Shown here: positions 20,449 through 29,078 of the stretch, piece by piece | Numbering within the stretch: the stretch's first letter is position 1 | Layout: every line of letters starts with the position of its first letter | NCBI RefSeq assembly: GCF_000025185.1 | Contig: NC_013720.1 | Coordinates: 5,828,001 to 5,892,000 of the forward strand | DNA from: Pirellula staleyi DSM 6068 | Lineage (GTDB): Bacteria; Planctomycetota; Planctomycetia; Pirellulales; Pirellulaceae | Direction of reading: 5' to 3' | Length of the DNA: 64,000 bases | Made by a program: the position numbers and the translations under genes | The notes under the pieces: generated by a model | Seen by the model: only the letters and a program-made list of their open reading frames with translations | Databases searched by the model: none | What the model was told of the DNA's origin: nothing

Positions 20449-21717
20449 CTAAAACTTCACCTGACCGTTGACGATCACATGCTTGGCCCGGCCCTGGAGC
20501 TGCATCCCAGCTAGAGGTGTATTGGCGCTCTTCGAGTGGAATGTCTTGGGCTCTACCGTCCAGCTAACGCTGGGGTCGATGATGGTGATATCGGCATCGG
20601 CACCGATGGCGAGCGTCCCTTTTTTGATGCCGAGCACTCGCGCGGGATTAGTCGAGAGCTTCGCGATGGCATCGCTCCAGGACAAGTGTCCCGGCTCAAT
20701 CAGCTTGGTGATGACCAGCGCCAGCGTGGTCTCGAGACCCACGGCACCAAACGGCGCGAGGTCGAGCTCTTGCATCTTCTTTTCGCTGGCACGGGGCTGA
20801 TGACTCGAGGCGATCACATCGATCGTTCCATCCTTAAGCCCAGCGATGCAGGCCTCGACATGTTTCACCGAGCGAAGTGGCGGGCTCAGTTTGTACGATG
20901 AATCAAACGAGCGCAGGCACTCGTCGGTGAGTGTGAAATGCAGCGGCGCGATTTCAGCGGTGACAGGAATCTGACGCTGCTTCGCGCGGCGGATCAAATC
21001 GATCGCGCCACTGCTACTGATGTTCATCAGATGCAGCGTCCCTCCAGTGGCATCGGCGAGCCGCAAATCGCGACTGGTCATCACATCTTCTGCGGCGGGA
21101 GCAATCCCGGCGAGCCCCAGCACCATCGAGATCGTCCCTTCGTGCATCACGCCGCCGCGCGACAGTTCATACACTTCGGGATGATGCAAAATCGGTCGCT
21201 TGAACATGATGCAGTATTCGAGCGCGCGGCGCATCAGGTCGGCGTTTTGAATACTTTTGCTGCCGTCGGAAAAGGCAATCGCCCCCGCTTCTACCAGCGA
21301 ACCGATTTCGGCGAGCTCTTTGCCATCGCAATTTTTACTCGCAGCAGCCACGACATAGACATTGCAATTTCCCGCACGAGAAGCCTTTTGCCGAATAAAC
21401 TCCACAGCGGCCGGGGTATCGATCGGCGGATCGGTGTCGGGCATACAAGCGATCGACGTATAGCCCCCTGCAATGGCTGCGGCGGTGCCGCTCATGATGG
21501 TTTCGTCTTCTTCGAAACCTGGCTCGCGCAGTTCGACATGCATGTCGACCAGACCTGGCGAGACAATCAGCCCCTCGGCATCGAGCACGTGATCGGTCGG
21601 CCCGGGCTCGACATCGTAAGCGGCAATCTTCCCGTTCTCGACGAGCAGATTTGCCCTACGATCGAGCCCCTGGCTCGGATCAATAACGCGGCCCCCTCGG
21701 ATGACCAATCGACTCAC
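20449..21717 (-). CDS. dihydroorotase homologue lacking the metal ligands (PyrC'-like)
   Basis: 422 residues from a GTG at 21717 with AGGAG upstream. Overall it aligns with class I dihydroorotase (VSPGLVDMHVELREPG, IDVIASSHQPR, NPARVLGI near the end), but key residues are changed: the D-x-H-x-H motif reads DMHVE (second His to Glu), the usual AFSDDG reads AFSDGS, the HVS strand His is Asn (LMNISS), and the catalytic Asp of ATDHAPH is Ser (ASSHQPR). It therefore should not bind the binuclear zinc or cyclise carbamoyl-aspartate. Inactive PyrC' subunits that stabilise PyrB are known from Pseudomonas, and pyrB lies 56 bp upstream here, so the same structural role is likely. An active dihydroorotase must be elsewhere. 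Confidence 0.88.
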   Translation of the reverse strand: MSRLVIRGGRVIDPSQGLDRRANLLVENGKIAAYDVEPGPTDHVLDAEGLIVSPGLVDMHVELREPGFEEDETIMSGTAAAIAGGYTSIACMPDTDPPIDTPAAVEFIRQKASRAGNCNVYVVAAASKNCDGKELAEIGSLVEAGAIAFSDGSKSIQNADLMRRALEYCIMFKRPILHHPEVYELSRGGVMHEGTISMVLGLAGIAPAAEDVMTSRDLRLADATGGTLHLMNISSSGAIDLIRRAKQRQIPVTAEIAPLHFTLTDECLRSFDSSYKLSPPLRSVKHVEACIAGLKDGTIDVIASSHQPRASEKKMQELDLAPFGAVGLETTLALVITKLIEPGHLSWSDAIAKLSTNPARVLGIKKGTLAIGADADITIIDPSVSWTVEPKTFHSKSANTPLAGMQLQGRAKHVIVNGQVKF

Positions 21718-21773
21718 AACAGCTACTCCTGCTTGGCTGGACTTCGCATAAATCGGCTCAGCACACTCGCTGC

Positions 21774-22754
21774 TTACTTGGCACCGCTGGTGGCAACTTG
21801 CCCCGCCATGATTGTGAGCCACAGCACCGCCATCCGCACGGCAATGCCGTTGGTCACTTGCTCGAGAATCACGCTGTGAGGACCATCGGCCACATCGGGC
21901 GTGATCTCGACACCACGATTGATCGGCCCCGGGGCCATGATCAGGATGTCGTCTTTCGCCTTTTCCATCCGTTCGCGATTCATCGCATACAGCAGGGCAT
22001 ATTCGCGCACGCTCGGAAAGGGGCGCGTGTATTGCCGCTCGAACTGAATGCGGAGCAAATTGAGGACGTCGCAGCGAGGCAGAATTTCATCGAGGCTGTA
22101 GGCCACTTCGACCCCAAACTGCTCCCATCGCTTCGAGACCAGCGTCGAGGGGCCACACACAATCACGTGCGCACCCAGCTTCTTGAGGCCCCAGATGTTC
22201 GACCGCGCGGTGCGGCTGTGAGCAATGTCTCCCACAAGCGCCACAGTCAGCCCTTGCAAATTCGGGCGCCGCTGACGAATCGTCAGGATGTCGAGCAAAC
22301 CTTGCGTTGGATGTTCGTGGGGACCGTCGCCTGCGTTGATCACGCTGCAATCGAGGTTGCTGGCCAACAGCTGCGGCGTGCCAGGAGTTCGATGCCGAAT
22401 CACCACCGCCGAGACGTTCATCGCCTCGATATTTTTGGCGGTATCGATGACCGTCTCCCCTTTAGCCGTACTGCTGCCTGACGACGAAAACTCCACCGTA
22501 TCGGCCCCGAGGCGACGCGCGGCCAGCGAGAAGCTGTTCCGTGTGCGAGTGCTGTTTTCGAAGAACAGGTTGGCGAGCGTGTGGCCCGTCAGGACCTGAA
22601 TCTTTTTTCGGCAGCCGTCGGTGGCAGTTCGAAAATGCTCGGCGTAGTCAAGAATGCAGGTGAGTTCTTCGGCCGACAGCGACTCAAGATCGAGCAAATG
22701 CGACCGCTTCCAAACGGGTGGGAGCGACGCAAACGCGTGGAGGATGTCTGTCAT
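21774..22754 (-). CDS. pyrB: aspartate carbamoyltransferase catalytic subunit
   Basis: 326 residues. Carbamoyl-phosphate loop [12 protein letters not shown], then [33 protein letters not shown] and [11 protein letters not shown] are the conserved ATCase elements. It joins carbamoyl phosphate and aspartate in the second step of pyrimidine synthesis. No pyrI regulatory gene is adjacent; instead a degenerate dihydroorotase follows on the same strand, as in class A ATCases built from PyrB and PyrC'. Confidence 0.96.
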   Translation of the reverse strand: MTDILHAFASLPPVWKRSHLLDLESLSAEELTCILDYAEHFRTATDGCRKKIQVLTGHTLANLFFENSTRTRNSFSLAARRLGADTVEFSSSGSSTAKGETVIDTAKNIEAMNVSAVVIRHRTPGTPQLLASNLDCSVINAGDGPHEHPTQGLLDILTIRQRRPNLQGLTVALVGDIAHSRTARSNIWGLKKLGAHVIVCGPSTLVSKRWEQFGVEVAYSLDEILPRCDVLNLLRIQFERQYTRPFPSVREYALLYAMNRERMEKAKDDILIMAPGPINRGVEITPDVADGPHSVILEQVTNGIAVRMAVLWLTIMAGQVATSGAK

Positions 22755-22898
22755 CGAGCGTGGTGGAGAGCCAGAGTTCAGAAGCCGATCGTTCGCGCGT
22801 AGGTGGCTAGGACGACCAGGGCAGATGACGCGTCGAGAATTCTAGGACCCGCCTCCCCTTCTCGCAAGGACCGAGAGGTCGGAGGGCTCATTCGGCGG

Positions 22899-23261
22899 CT
22901 AATCCGGAACATGCCCCAGTTTGGTGAGATCGACCTGAGCCGAGGTGAGGCGGTTGTTCTCGAGTGCGACGGTAACGAAAAAGTCTTTCTGGCAGAGGTG
23001 GCATTCGCAGTAACCTTCGACGAGCAGCAGCGCTGCGCCGAGCTGATCGGCAGACGAAACGGGCTCGCGAAGCATGCGGGGATAGTCGTCGCCAAGCTTC
23101 AAATGCAACTGATTCGCAGTGTTGCCGTGGCGCAGCTCGATCTCCATTTCCCCCTGCTTTCCGCAGCGCGGACAGGTGAGCAAAGCCGCCAGCGTATTGA
23201 AGGTTCCCATCGGGTCGCCCCATGATTTCTGCGTCTCGGAACGACTCCGGTAGTCACTCAC
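22899..23261 (-). CDS. small zinc-ribbon-like protein
   Basis: 120 residues from a GTG at 23261 (an ATG at 23210 would give 103). CPRCG near residue 30 and CECHLC near residue 85 give two Cys pairs that could hold one zinc, with a hydrophobic strand region between them. It lies upstream of pyrB on the same strand with a 144-bp gap. Family and function not recognised. Confidence 0.6.
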   Translation of the reverse strand: MSDYRSRSETQKSWGDPMGTFNTLAALLTCPRCGKQGEMEIELRHGNTANQLHLKLGDDYPRMLREPVSSADQLGAALLLVEGYCECHLCQKDFFVTVALENNRLTSAQVDLTKLGHVPD

Positions 23262-23376
23262 GAGGCCAGGATAGCCTACGACGAAGTGGCGCGACTATCT
23301 AGAAGTTCAGGCGACGGGCGGGTATGTTCGCGGGACTCGGATTGGTAGTTTTTCTCACCTTAGTGGAGATTCTAGG

Positions 23377-24393
23377 ATGCGTAAGTTGGCAATGTTGGTG
23401 AGCACACTGGTGCTCGGCGGAGCGATGCTGATGACGAGCATGGTGACAGCAGAAGAGTCGGCCAAGCTGGAAGCGGGGGACCGAATTGTGTTCCTCGGCG
23501 ACTCGATCACGCAGCAAGGAGCTGGCAAAGAGGGTTACGTGACGATGGTCGCCGAGGCCCTCGCGAAAGATCATGCCGATCTGAAGATCGAAGTGATTGG
23601 GGCGGGGATCAGTGGTCACAAAGTGCCGAACCTCGAAGCGCGTCTCGATAAGGACGTCCTCGACAAGAATCCGACGAAAGTGATCATCTACATCGGCATC
23701 AACGATGTATGGCACTCGCAAAGTGGCCGCGGCACGTCGAAGGAAGATTTCGAGGCGGGACTGGGCCGCTTGATCACCCGTATCCGCGAAAAGGGAGCGA
23801 CTCCCCTTCTCTGCACCGCCAGCGTGATCGGTGAAAAGACCGACGGCTCGAACGACCTCGACACGATGCTGGCCGAATACTGCGAAATCTCGCGCAAAGT
23901 GGCTGCTGCTAACAAAGTGCAGCTGATCGACCTGAACAAGGCTTTTTGGGAACACATCAAGGCCAACAACCCCGAGAACAAGGATCGCGGCATTCTGACT
24001 GGCGATCGCGTGCACCTGAACAAAGCAGGCAATGCGTTTGTCGCCAAGCAGATGCTCGCAGCCCTGGGGGCCGCAACGGAAACCAAGCAGACCCTCCGCC
24101 ATGTCGTGCTGTTTAAGTTCAAGGACGATGTGACGAAGGAGCAGGTGCAAGAGGTGGTGGATGCTTTCGCGGCTTTGCCTGCAAAGATCCCCACGATCAC
24201 CGGTTTTGAATGGGGAACCGATGTGAGCATCGAAAACAAGGCCGCCGGTTTCACGCACGGCTTTGTGGTGTCGTTTGCCACCGCCAAAGATCGGGACGAC
24301 TATATCCCGCACCCTGCTCACGCCGAGTTTGTGAAGTTGGTTGGCCCGCGACTCGACAACGTACTGGTGTTCGACTTCTTTCTCGGCAAATAG
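23377..24393 (+). CDS. SGNH hydrolase fused to a C-terminal Dabb (stress-responsive A/B barrel) domain
   Basis: 338 residues. A signal peptide (about 1-25) is followed by an SGNH/GDSL lipase-esterase domain: block I FLGDSITQQG, block II Gly in GAGISGHK, block III IGINDVWH and block V DRVHLNKAGN, so Ser, Gly, Asn and His are present. From about residue 238 the protein becomes LRHVVLFKFKDD...VQEVVDAFAALP...GFVVSFATAKDRDDYIPHPAHAEFV, a typical Dabb domain, usually a separate protein. The hydrolase probably removes acyl or acetyl groups from a sugar or lipid outside the cytoplasm; the role of the fused barrel is unknown. Confidence 0.9.
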   Translation: MRKLAMLVSTLVLGGAMLMTSMVTAEESAKLEAGDRIVFLGDSITQQGAGKEGYVTMVAEALAKDHADLKIEVIGAGISGHKVPNLEARLDKDVLDKNPTKVIIYIGINDVWHSQSGRGTSKEDFEAGLGRLITRIREKGATPLLCTASVIGEKTDGSNDLDTMLAEYCEISRKVAAANKVQLIDLNKAFWEHIKANNPENKDRGILTGDRVHLNKAGNAFVAKQMLAALGAATETKQTLRHVVLFKFKDDVTKEQVQEVVDAFAALPAKIPTITGFEWGTDVSIENKAAGFTHGFVVSFATAKDRDDYIPHPAHAEFVKLVGPRLDNVLVFDFFLGK

Positions 24394-24434
24394 TCCCAAG
24401 ATTACCGACAAGTAATTTCACGTCAAAAGCAGCA

Positions 24435-24477
24435 TGCCCATCATTCGATCACTAGCAGATCGTTTGATGGGCATTTT
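24435..24477. terminator. bidirectional hairpin between convergent genes
   Basis: TGCCCATCA (from 24435) pairs with TGATGGGCA (ending 24473), with a further partly paired inner stem, between the converging SGNH gene and glnB. A short T-run follows on the plus strand. Confidence 0.6.
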
Positions 24478-24526
24478 CATGCGCCAGAAGTGAACGCTGC
24501 GCAATCAGTGGTGCTCGAACCACGAC

Positions 24527-24874
24527 CTAGATCGCTTCGCCACCACGTTCGCCCGTGCGAATGCGAACACAGTCGTCCATCGGCAGGACGAAAATCTTTC
24601 CATCGCCAATCTGACCAGTCTCGCCGCTTCGTCCACCCCGAATGATGGCGTTGATGGTCGGCTCGACAAAATCGTCGTTCACGGCGATTTGCAGCTGCAC
24701 TTTGCGGAGGAGATTCACTTTGTATTCTTGGCCCCGATAGAGCTCGGTCTGCCCCTTTTGGCGGCCGAAACCCTGGCAATCCATCACGGTGAGCCGGAAG
24801 ACTTCCACCTCGGTGAGGGCGGCTTTGACTTCCTCGAGTTTGCCGGGCTGAATGATGGCAATGATGAGCTTCAT
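24527..24874 (-). CDS. glnB: P-II nitrogen regulatory protein
   Basis: 115 residues, about the usual length. It has the N-terminal MKLIIAIIQPGKLEEVKAAL, the T-loop GRQKGQTELYRGQEYKVN with the uridylylation Tyr in RGQEY, the B-loop GDGKIFVLP and the C-terminal RIRTGERGGEAI. It senses 2-oxoglutarate, ATP/ADP and glutamine state, and gates AmtB. amtB lies upstream on the same strand, so GlnK-type control of the transporter is likely. A sigma-54 promoter lies about 105 bp upstream, so expression should rise under nitrogen limitation. Confidence 0.96.
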   Translation of the reverse strand: MKLIIAIIQPGKLEEVKAALTEVEVFRLTVMDCQGFGRQKGQTELYRGQEYKVNLLRKVQLQIAVNDDFVEPTINAIIRGGRSGETGQIGDGKIFVLPMDDCVRIRTGERGGEAI

Positions 24875-24979
24875 GAGCGGTGGCTAGTCAATCGCTGCGA
24901 GCAAGTTGGGGAGGGAGAGGTGTGAGCAAAAGCTCTGGCAATGGTCGCCCAAGGACCACGCTTAGGATGCCGAATTATA

Positions 24980-24996
24980 ATGCAATCGGAGTGCCA
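24980..24996 (-). promoter_or_regulatory. sigma-54 promoter of glnB
   Basis: On the minus strand the site reads TGGCACTCCGATTGCAT: the -24 element TGGCAC and -12 element TTGCA with the invariant GG and GC exactly 10 bases apart. It lies about 105 bp upstream of the glnB start, pointing at it. Confidence 0.88.
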
Positions 24997-25096
24997 AGAG
25001 CGTTTGCGAAACTCAATTGTAGTCGGAACGCTGGAAAGATGCAGCCGCGCGAGGGATGTTGCCGGCGCTAGAAGTTTCGAAGTGCCAACAAAAATA

Positions 25097-25118
25097 CCCC
25101 GCCGCTGGTGCGACGGGG
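25097..25118 (-). terminator. terminator of the amtB transcript
   Basis: On the minus strand CCCCGTCGC and GCGGCGGGG pair (one mismatch) around a 4-base loop, followed by TATTTTTG. It sits between amtB and the glnB promoter, separating the two transcripts. Confidence 0.75.
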
Positions 25119-25175
25119 CATATGGTGGCATCAGGCCGGGACCCGATGCATTTCGCCTGAAAGTTTCACATGCAG

Positions 25176-25232
25176 GGCCGAGGTGTGTTTAAAACACCCC
25201 GGCCTGGATGGGCGAGGCGGACGCCCATCCAG
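25176..25232. other. two adjacent stable hairpins in the amtB 3' region
   Basis: First hairpin: GGCCGAGGTGT (25176-25186) pairs with ACACCCCGGCC (25194-25204), one mismatch. Second: CTGGATGGGCG (25204-25214) pairs perfectly with CGCCCATCCAG (25222-25232). Both lie in the amtB to glnB gap, within the expected amtB 3' untranslated region. They may protect or process the message, or be a small RNA. Confidence 0.5.
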
Positions 25233-25383
25233 ACCATTGGGGTATCCTTCTGGCCCAGGCAAGAGCCGAAGTGCTCCCACATGAACGACTGATCCGAGAC
25301 AGCCTCGTCTCCTGAGGCATCACCCGCTGCCCGAGGCGCCAGAGTCTTGTGGACTAACCGACGCTCGGACAACTGGTAGGGTT

Positions 25384-26949
25384 TCACACCGCTTCCGTGC
25401 TCGGTTTGCCAGCTGGTACGGTCGAGCCTGACATGCCAACGCTGTGCATGCCCGACGAACCTGGCGTGTGTTCGAGCGATACGATGCCTTGTGGATAGGC
25501 ATACATACCGTGCTCGGTGATATCGAGACCAAGGATTTCTTCTTCAGCATCGACGCGGAGAACACCACAAGCCTTCATCGCAAAGAACATGACCAGCGAA
25601 GTGCCGAGTGCCCAAACCCCGATGACAGCAGTGCCAATGACCTGGATCACGATGAAGTCGGTGCGGGTGACACCTTCAGCGAGATCGCCGAAGATGCCAG
25701 TAGCAACACCGGCCCACATGCCGCAGATGCCGTGTACAGGGAAGGCACCGACAGGATCGTCAACGCCAACCTTGTCGAGCAGCACGATGCCGAGAACGAC
25801 GAGCACGCCAGCTACACCACTGATGATGAACGATTCACCGTAGGTTATGATGTGGCAGTTAGCAGTCACTGCAACAAGACCAGCAAGAGTTCCGTTGAGG
25901 GCCATCGTGAGATCTGGCTTCTTGAACAAGCCCCACGAGAAGATCATCGAAACAACGCCGCCGAAGCAGCCTGCGAGAAGCGTGTTTACGGCTACTTTAG
26001 CGACCAGGTCAACGTTGGCCTTGCCCACGAAAGCAAGTTGGCTACCAGGGTTAAAACCGAACCAACCGATGACCAGGATGAACACACCCAGAGCCACGTA
26101 TGGAATGTTGTGACCAGGCATGGCCTGAGCCTTGCCGTTGATGAACTTGCCAATGCGTGGGCCGAGAGCGATGGCACCGGCCAAACCGGCCAGACCACCG
26201 ACCGAGTGCACGACGACCGAACCGGCGAAGTCGACGAAGCCTTTGTCGTGCAACCAGCCGTAACCCCACTTCCACGAACCACTGATGGGGTAGATCACAG
26301 CCGAGATGATCACGGTGTAGATCAAATAAGCAGGGAACTTGATACGACCGGCAACCGAACCCGACACGATGGTGGCGGCGGTAGCGGCGAAAGCAGCTTG
26401 GAACAGGAAGTCGAAGTCGCTTGTGAGGTTAGCAGCAACGGGGTCACCCGTTTCAGCTCCGATGCCCCAACCAGCGAAACCGAAGTATTCGCCGACGATC
26501 CAAGCGTCGCCTGGATACATGATGCCGTAGCCGCAGATGAAGTAGAGAACGGCACCGATGCACATGTCCATGAAGTTCTTGAACATGATGTTCACGGCGT
26601 TCTTCGAAGCATTGAGACCGGTTTCGACGAGAGCGAAACCAGCTTGCATGAAGAGGACGAGAACGGCACAGATGAAGAGAATGAAGTTGTCGAATGCGTA
26701 TTCGATTTCATTTCCGCCGTAGGCAGCGGCCAGAGGGGCAGCAGGAGCAGCCTCTTCAGCGGCTGGTTCTGCAGGGGTTTCAGCGGCTGGTGTTTCAGCA
26801 GCGGGCTCGGCTGGTGTTTCAGCAGGAGCTTCGGCAGCGGGGGTTTCCGCTGGAGGTGTCGCTTCTTGGCCGTAAGCAGTGACGGCAAACGAGGTACATA
26901 GCAGCAGGGCCAGAAACATTCCGGCCCAGGAGAACGAACTTCGACTCAT
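25384..26949 (-). CDS. amtB: ammonium transporter with signal peptide and Pro/Ala/Glu-rich N-terminal extension
   Basis: 521 residues from the ATG at 26949. A signal peptide (about 1-27) is followed by a repetitive Ala-Glu-Thr-Pro stretch (about 28-70) and then the Amt/MEP/Rh core beginning AFDNFILFICAVLVLFMQAGFALVETG. Core motifs include SGSWKWGYGWL, DFAGSVVVHSVGG, ALGVFILVIGWFGFNPGS and GVDDPVGAFPVHGICGMWAG, with both pore His (VHSVGG and VHGICG). It conducts ammonium into the cell and is blocked by P-II protein. The low-complexity extension is not found in E. coli AmtB and would sit in the periplasm. A sigma-54 promoter lies upstream. Confidence 0.95.
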   Translation of the reverse strand: MSRSSFSWAGMFLALLLCTSFAVTAYGQEATPPAETPAAEAPAETPAEPAAETPAAETPAEPAAEEAAPAAPLAAAYGGNEIEYAFDNFILFICAVLVLFMQAGFALVETGLNASKNAVNIMFKNFMDMCIGAVLYFICGYGIMYPGDAWIVGEYFGFAGWGIGAETGDPVAANLTSDFDFLFQAAFAATAATIVSGSVAGRIKFPAYLIYTVIISAVIYPISGSWKWGYGWLHDKGFVDFAGSVVVHSVGGLAGLAGAIALGPRIGKFINGKAQAMPGHNIPYVALGVFILVIGWFGFNPGSQLAFVGKANVDLVAKVAVNTLLAGCFGGVVSMIFSWGLFKKPDLTMALNGTLAGLVAVTANCHIITYGESFIISGVAGVLVVLGIVLLDKVGVDDPVGAFPVHGICGMWAGVATGIFGDLAEGVTRTDFIVIQVIGTAVIGVWALGTSLVMFFAMKACGVLRVDAEEEILGLDITEHGMYAYPQGIVSLEHTPGSSGMHSVGMSGSTVPAGKPSTEAV

Positions 26950-27504
26950 CTTGGTTTCGCCTGGAGATGGATGGTGAGAAAGCCAACTATCCGCGACCTG
27001 GAGGTTCGCGGTACGCCTTGATCGAAAGCCACACGCATGGGGCGGGATCCCAGTGCCCGATGCGTACGCAATCGAATTGGGCCACGCAGATTGCAATCAA
27101 TGTGCCAACAGCTGGCAGAAGAGTTGCTGTCGGGTTGCCGCGAGAATGGCAAAGTTACGAGTTCGTAAGGCTTTAGGCGCGATAGCCCATTTCCAGTTTT
27201 TTGTAGCTCGCGAGATTCCCCAAGAGCCGGTGCGCGAGAGTTTAGCACCAGGGGATTAGAAACAAGGCACGGCTGGTGCGCGGGACGCCTAAAGAGAGCC
27301 GCACCGTGGGTCGCGAACTGCTGAAATCTAGCACGCTAGAAGCTGCAGCGCGAAAAACTGGTCATTGGGTCCGCTAGTTTTCCGCGCAGGTGGTGCGAGA
27401 TCGTGCATCAGATACCGGGTGCCAAGTGCTAGCAACGGGAACTCATCTACCCCCAATCTTTATGCTGGGTGAGTTGATCCCACACAAATAGAAATCGAAC
27501 GGTC
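26950..27504. other. amtB upstream region
   Basis: This gap carries the sigma-54 promoter (27091-27107) and leaves a leader of about 130 bases before amtB. I found no clear NtrC-type enhancer palindrome by eye. Short frames here are not convincing genes. Confidence 0.5.
27091..27107 (-). promoter_or_regulatory. sigma-54 promoter of amtB
   Basis: On the minus strand TGGCACATTGATTGCAA: -24 TGGCAC and -12 TTGCA, with GG and GC 10 bases apart, a perfect match to the sigma-54 consensus. It faces amtB, whose start is about 140 bp downstream. Confidence 0.9.
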
Positions 27505-27563
27505 AAGAAAAAGACCAACCGCCGGAAACTGACTTTCGTGAGAAAGAGCTTCCGGCGGTTGGT
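27505..27563 (-). terminator. terminator of the porin gene
   Basis: ACCAACCGCCGGAA (27514-27527) and TTCCGGCGGTTGGT (27550-27563) form a perfect 14-bp stem, with an inner CTTTC/GAAAG stem. On the minus strand TCTTTTTCTT follows, downstream of the porin gene. Confidence 0.88.
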
Positions 27564-27713
27564 TATTCAAACGATCGCGATCTGATCTCTTATCCAGCTC
27601 AGCCAGGGAGTCTCGCTGAGCTTCCAGGGGCTTGGCCGTGGCACTTCTGGTGTGTGGGAGACAGGGGCGGTCCTGTGCTCCCGAAGTGATTCTGGCCAGA
27701 GCCACATCGGGGA

Positions 27714-29078
27714 TTAGAAGATGTAGATGGCGTCGAAACCGTACAGGAACTGGTAGCTGTCGGTACCAGCGTTGAATGGCAGGAGGCCAGTCGTTTCGTC
27801 GAGGTCGGTCCAGTCGTAGCGAACTTCTGGGCGGATCGTCAGGTTGGCGGTTGGGGTCCAGTTGAGACCAGCCGACACAGCCATGAAGTCGCCAGCAAAG
27901 CCTTGACCTGCAACCGTATTGCCTTGACGCAGACCGGTCACGCGGGCACCGTCGTCGTCGCGGAACCATTCAAATCGCATGCCGGCCTTCCAGCAGTCGT
28001 TGATGGTATAGAACAGGTATTGGTTGACGCCGTACCATTCAGCCGAGGCACCAGCGTTCGACAGGCCAGGGTTGGCACCGTCGAGTTGGTAGCCTTGATC
28101 GCTCTGAAACACGTAGGTGAGGCTGTCGCTCACGTTGTACGTCACCACAATGCTCTGCATGTTGCGGTTGCTGATGCCACCGTTGAGGTTCGGTTCATCG
28201 GGGCTAACAATCGCACCGTAGGCAATCGTCAGGTCGCAGCCGTTGGTCCAGGTGAAGCCAAACAAGCCAGCAGCGGTGTCGATCGGACGATCGAACGCAT
28301 CCCAGCCGTTCACAACACCACCGACAATCGACGTGCTGTCGCTGTACTTGTACGTGGCCAATGCACCGGTGTGGGTGAAGGGCTCGCCGTACTGCATGGT
28401 GTAGGCGTGGGTGTAGAAGAAGTTGCCGGTAGCAGGAACCACTTCGTAACCAATGTTGGTGTAGAAGTGACCGAGCTTAACCGACAGATCGTTGTAACCC
28501 ACTTCCATGTACGCTTGGGGCATCGCCAGACCGTATTCGTCGGTCGCGTTGCTCCATTGTGGTGCAAACGTGGTTGGGTCGGTTTCCAGACCTTGAGCGG
28601 TCGTGAAGAAGAAGTCGCTTCCGTAAAGGAAGTCAACTCGTCCACCGATGTCCCAACCGCATCCGCCCGTGTCGATCGTGTTTTCGAGCGTCACGTACAG
28701 CTGGTTGAACTGACCTTGATCTTGGTCAGCAAAGGTCGTCACGCCGTTGAAGTTGTCAGCAGCAGGACGGCCGTTAGCCATCACACCACCCGAGGCATGA
28801 CCGTAGATGTTCCAGCCACATTCCTTCTGGCAGAACAGACGCCATGGCTCGCATTCTTCCTCTTCCGCTGCTTCTTCGCAGGCGGCACAAGGTGCAGGAG
28901 CAACAGCAGCTGCTGGTGGAGCCATGTCGCTAGGCGAGGTGGCTTCCGGTTGATAATAGTAGTAGTCGTTGGCGTAAGTCACCGGCTGAACTGCAGTGCC
29001 CGGTGTCTGTGCCTGTGCGTTAGCCGCGTAGATGCTCCAAGCAACGGCGGCTGCGAAGGCCAGCTTCGAAAGTTTCAT
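27714..29078 (-). CDS. outer-membrane beta-barrel porin (BBP2-like)
   Basis: 454 residues from the ATG at 29078. Signal peptide about 1-24 (AANAQAQ), then a linker with Tyr-rich and Ala/Pro-rich parts and a cluster of six Cys around residues 64-96 (PCAACEE, EEECEPW, FCQKECGW). The rest is alternating amphipathic strands with many aromatic and Asn residues (LYVTLENTID, QAYMEVGYNDLSVKLGHFYT, YQFLYGFDAIYIF), ending in an aromatic Phe as outer-membrane barrels do. It resembles the planctomycete BBP2/OmpL-like porin family. Probably lets small solutes through the outer membrane. Its position next to amtB may be coincidental. Confidence 0.82.
   Translation of the reverse strand: MKLSKLAFAAAVAWSIYAANAQAQTPGTAVQPVTYANDYYYYQPEATSPSDMAPPAAAVAPAPCAACEEAAEEEECEPWRLFCQKECGWNIYGHASGGVMANGRPAADNFNGVTTFADQDQGQFNQLYVTLENTIDTGGCGWDIGGRVDFLYGSDFFFTTAQGLETDPTTFAPQWSNATDEYGLAMPQAYMEVGYNDLSVKLGHFYTNIGYEVVPATGNFFYTHAYTMQYGEPFTHTGALATYKYSDSTSIVGGVVNGWDAFDRPIDTAAGLFGFTWTNGCDLTIAYGAIVSPDEPNLNGGISNRNMQSIVVTYNVSDSLTYVFQSDQGYQLDGANPGLSNAGASAEWYGVNQYLFYTINDCWKAGMRFEWFRDDDGARVTGLRQGNTVAGQGFAGDFMAVSAGLNWTPTANLTIRPEVRYDWTDLDETTGLLPFNAGTDSYQFLYGFDAIYIF

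Noticed and set aside
25444-26901. 485-residue plus-strand frame
   Set aside because: Antisense to amtB; Asp/Glu/His-rich translation typical of a shadow frame.
27112-27130. Sigma-54-like TGGCAG-N5-TTGCT on the plus strand
   Set aside because: It matches loosely but faces no plus-strand gene; the minus-strand site nearby is perfect and faces amtB.
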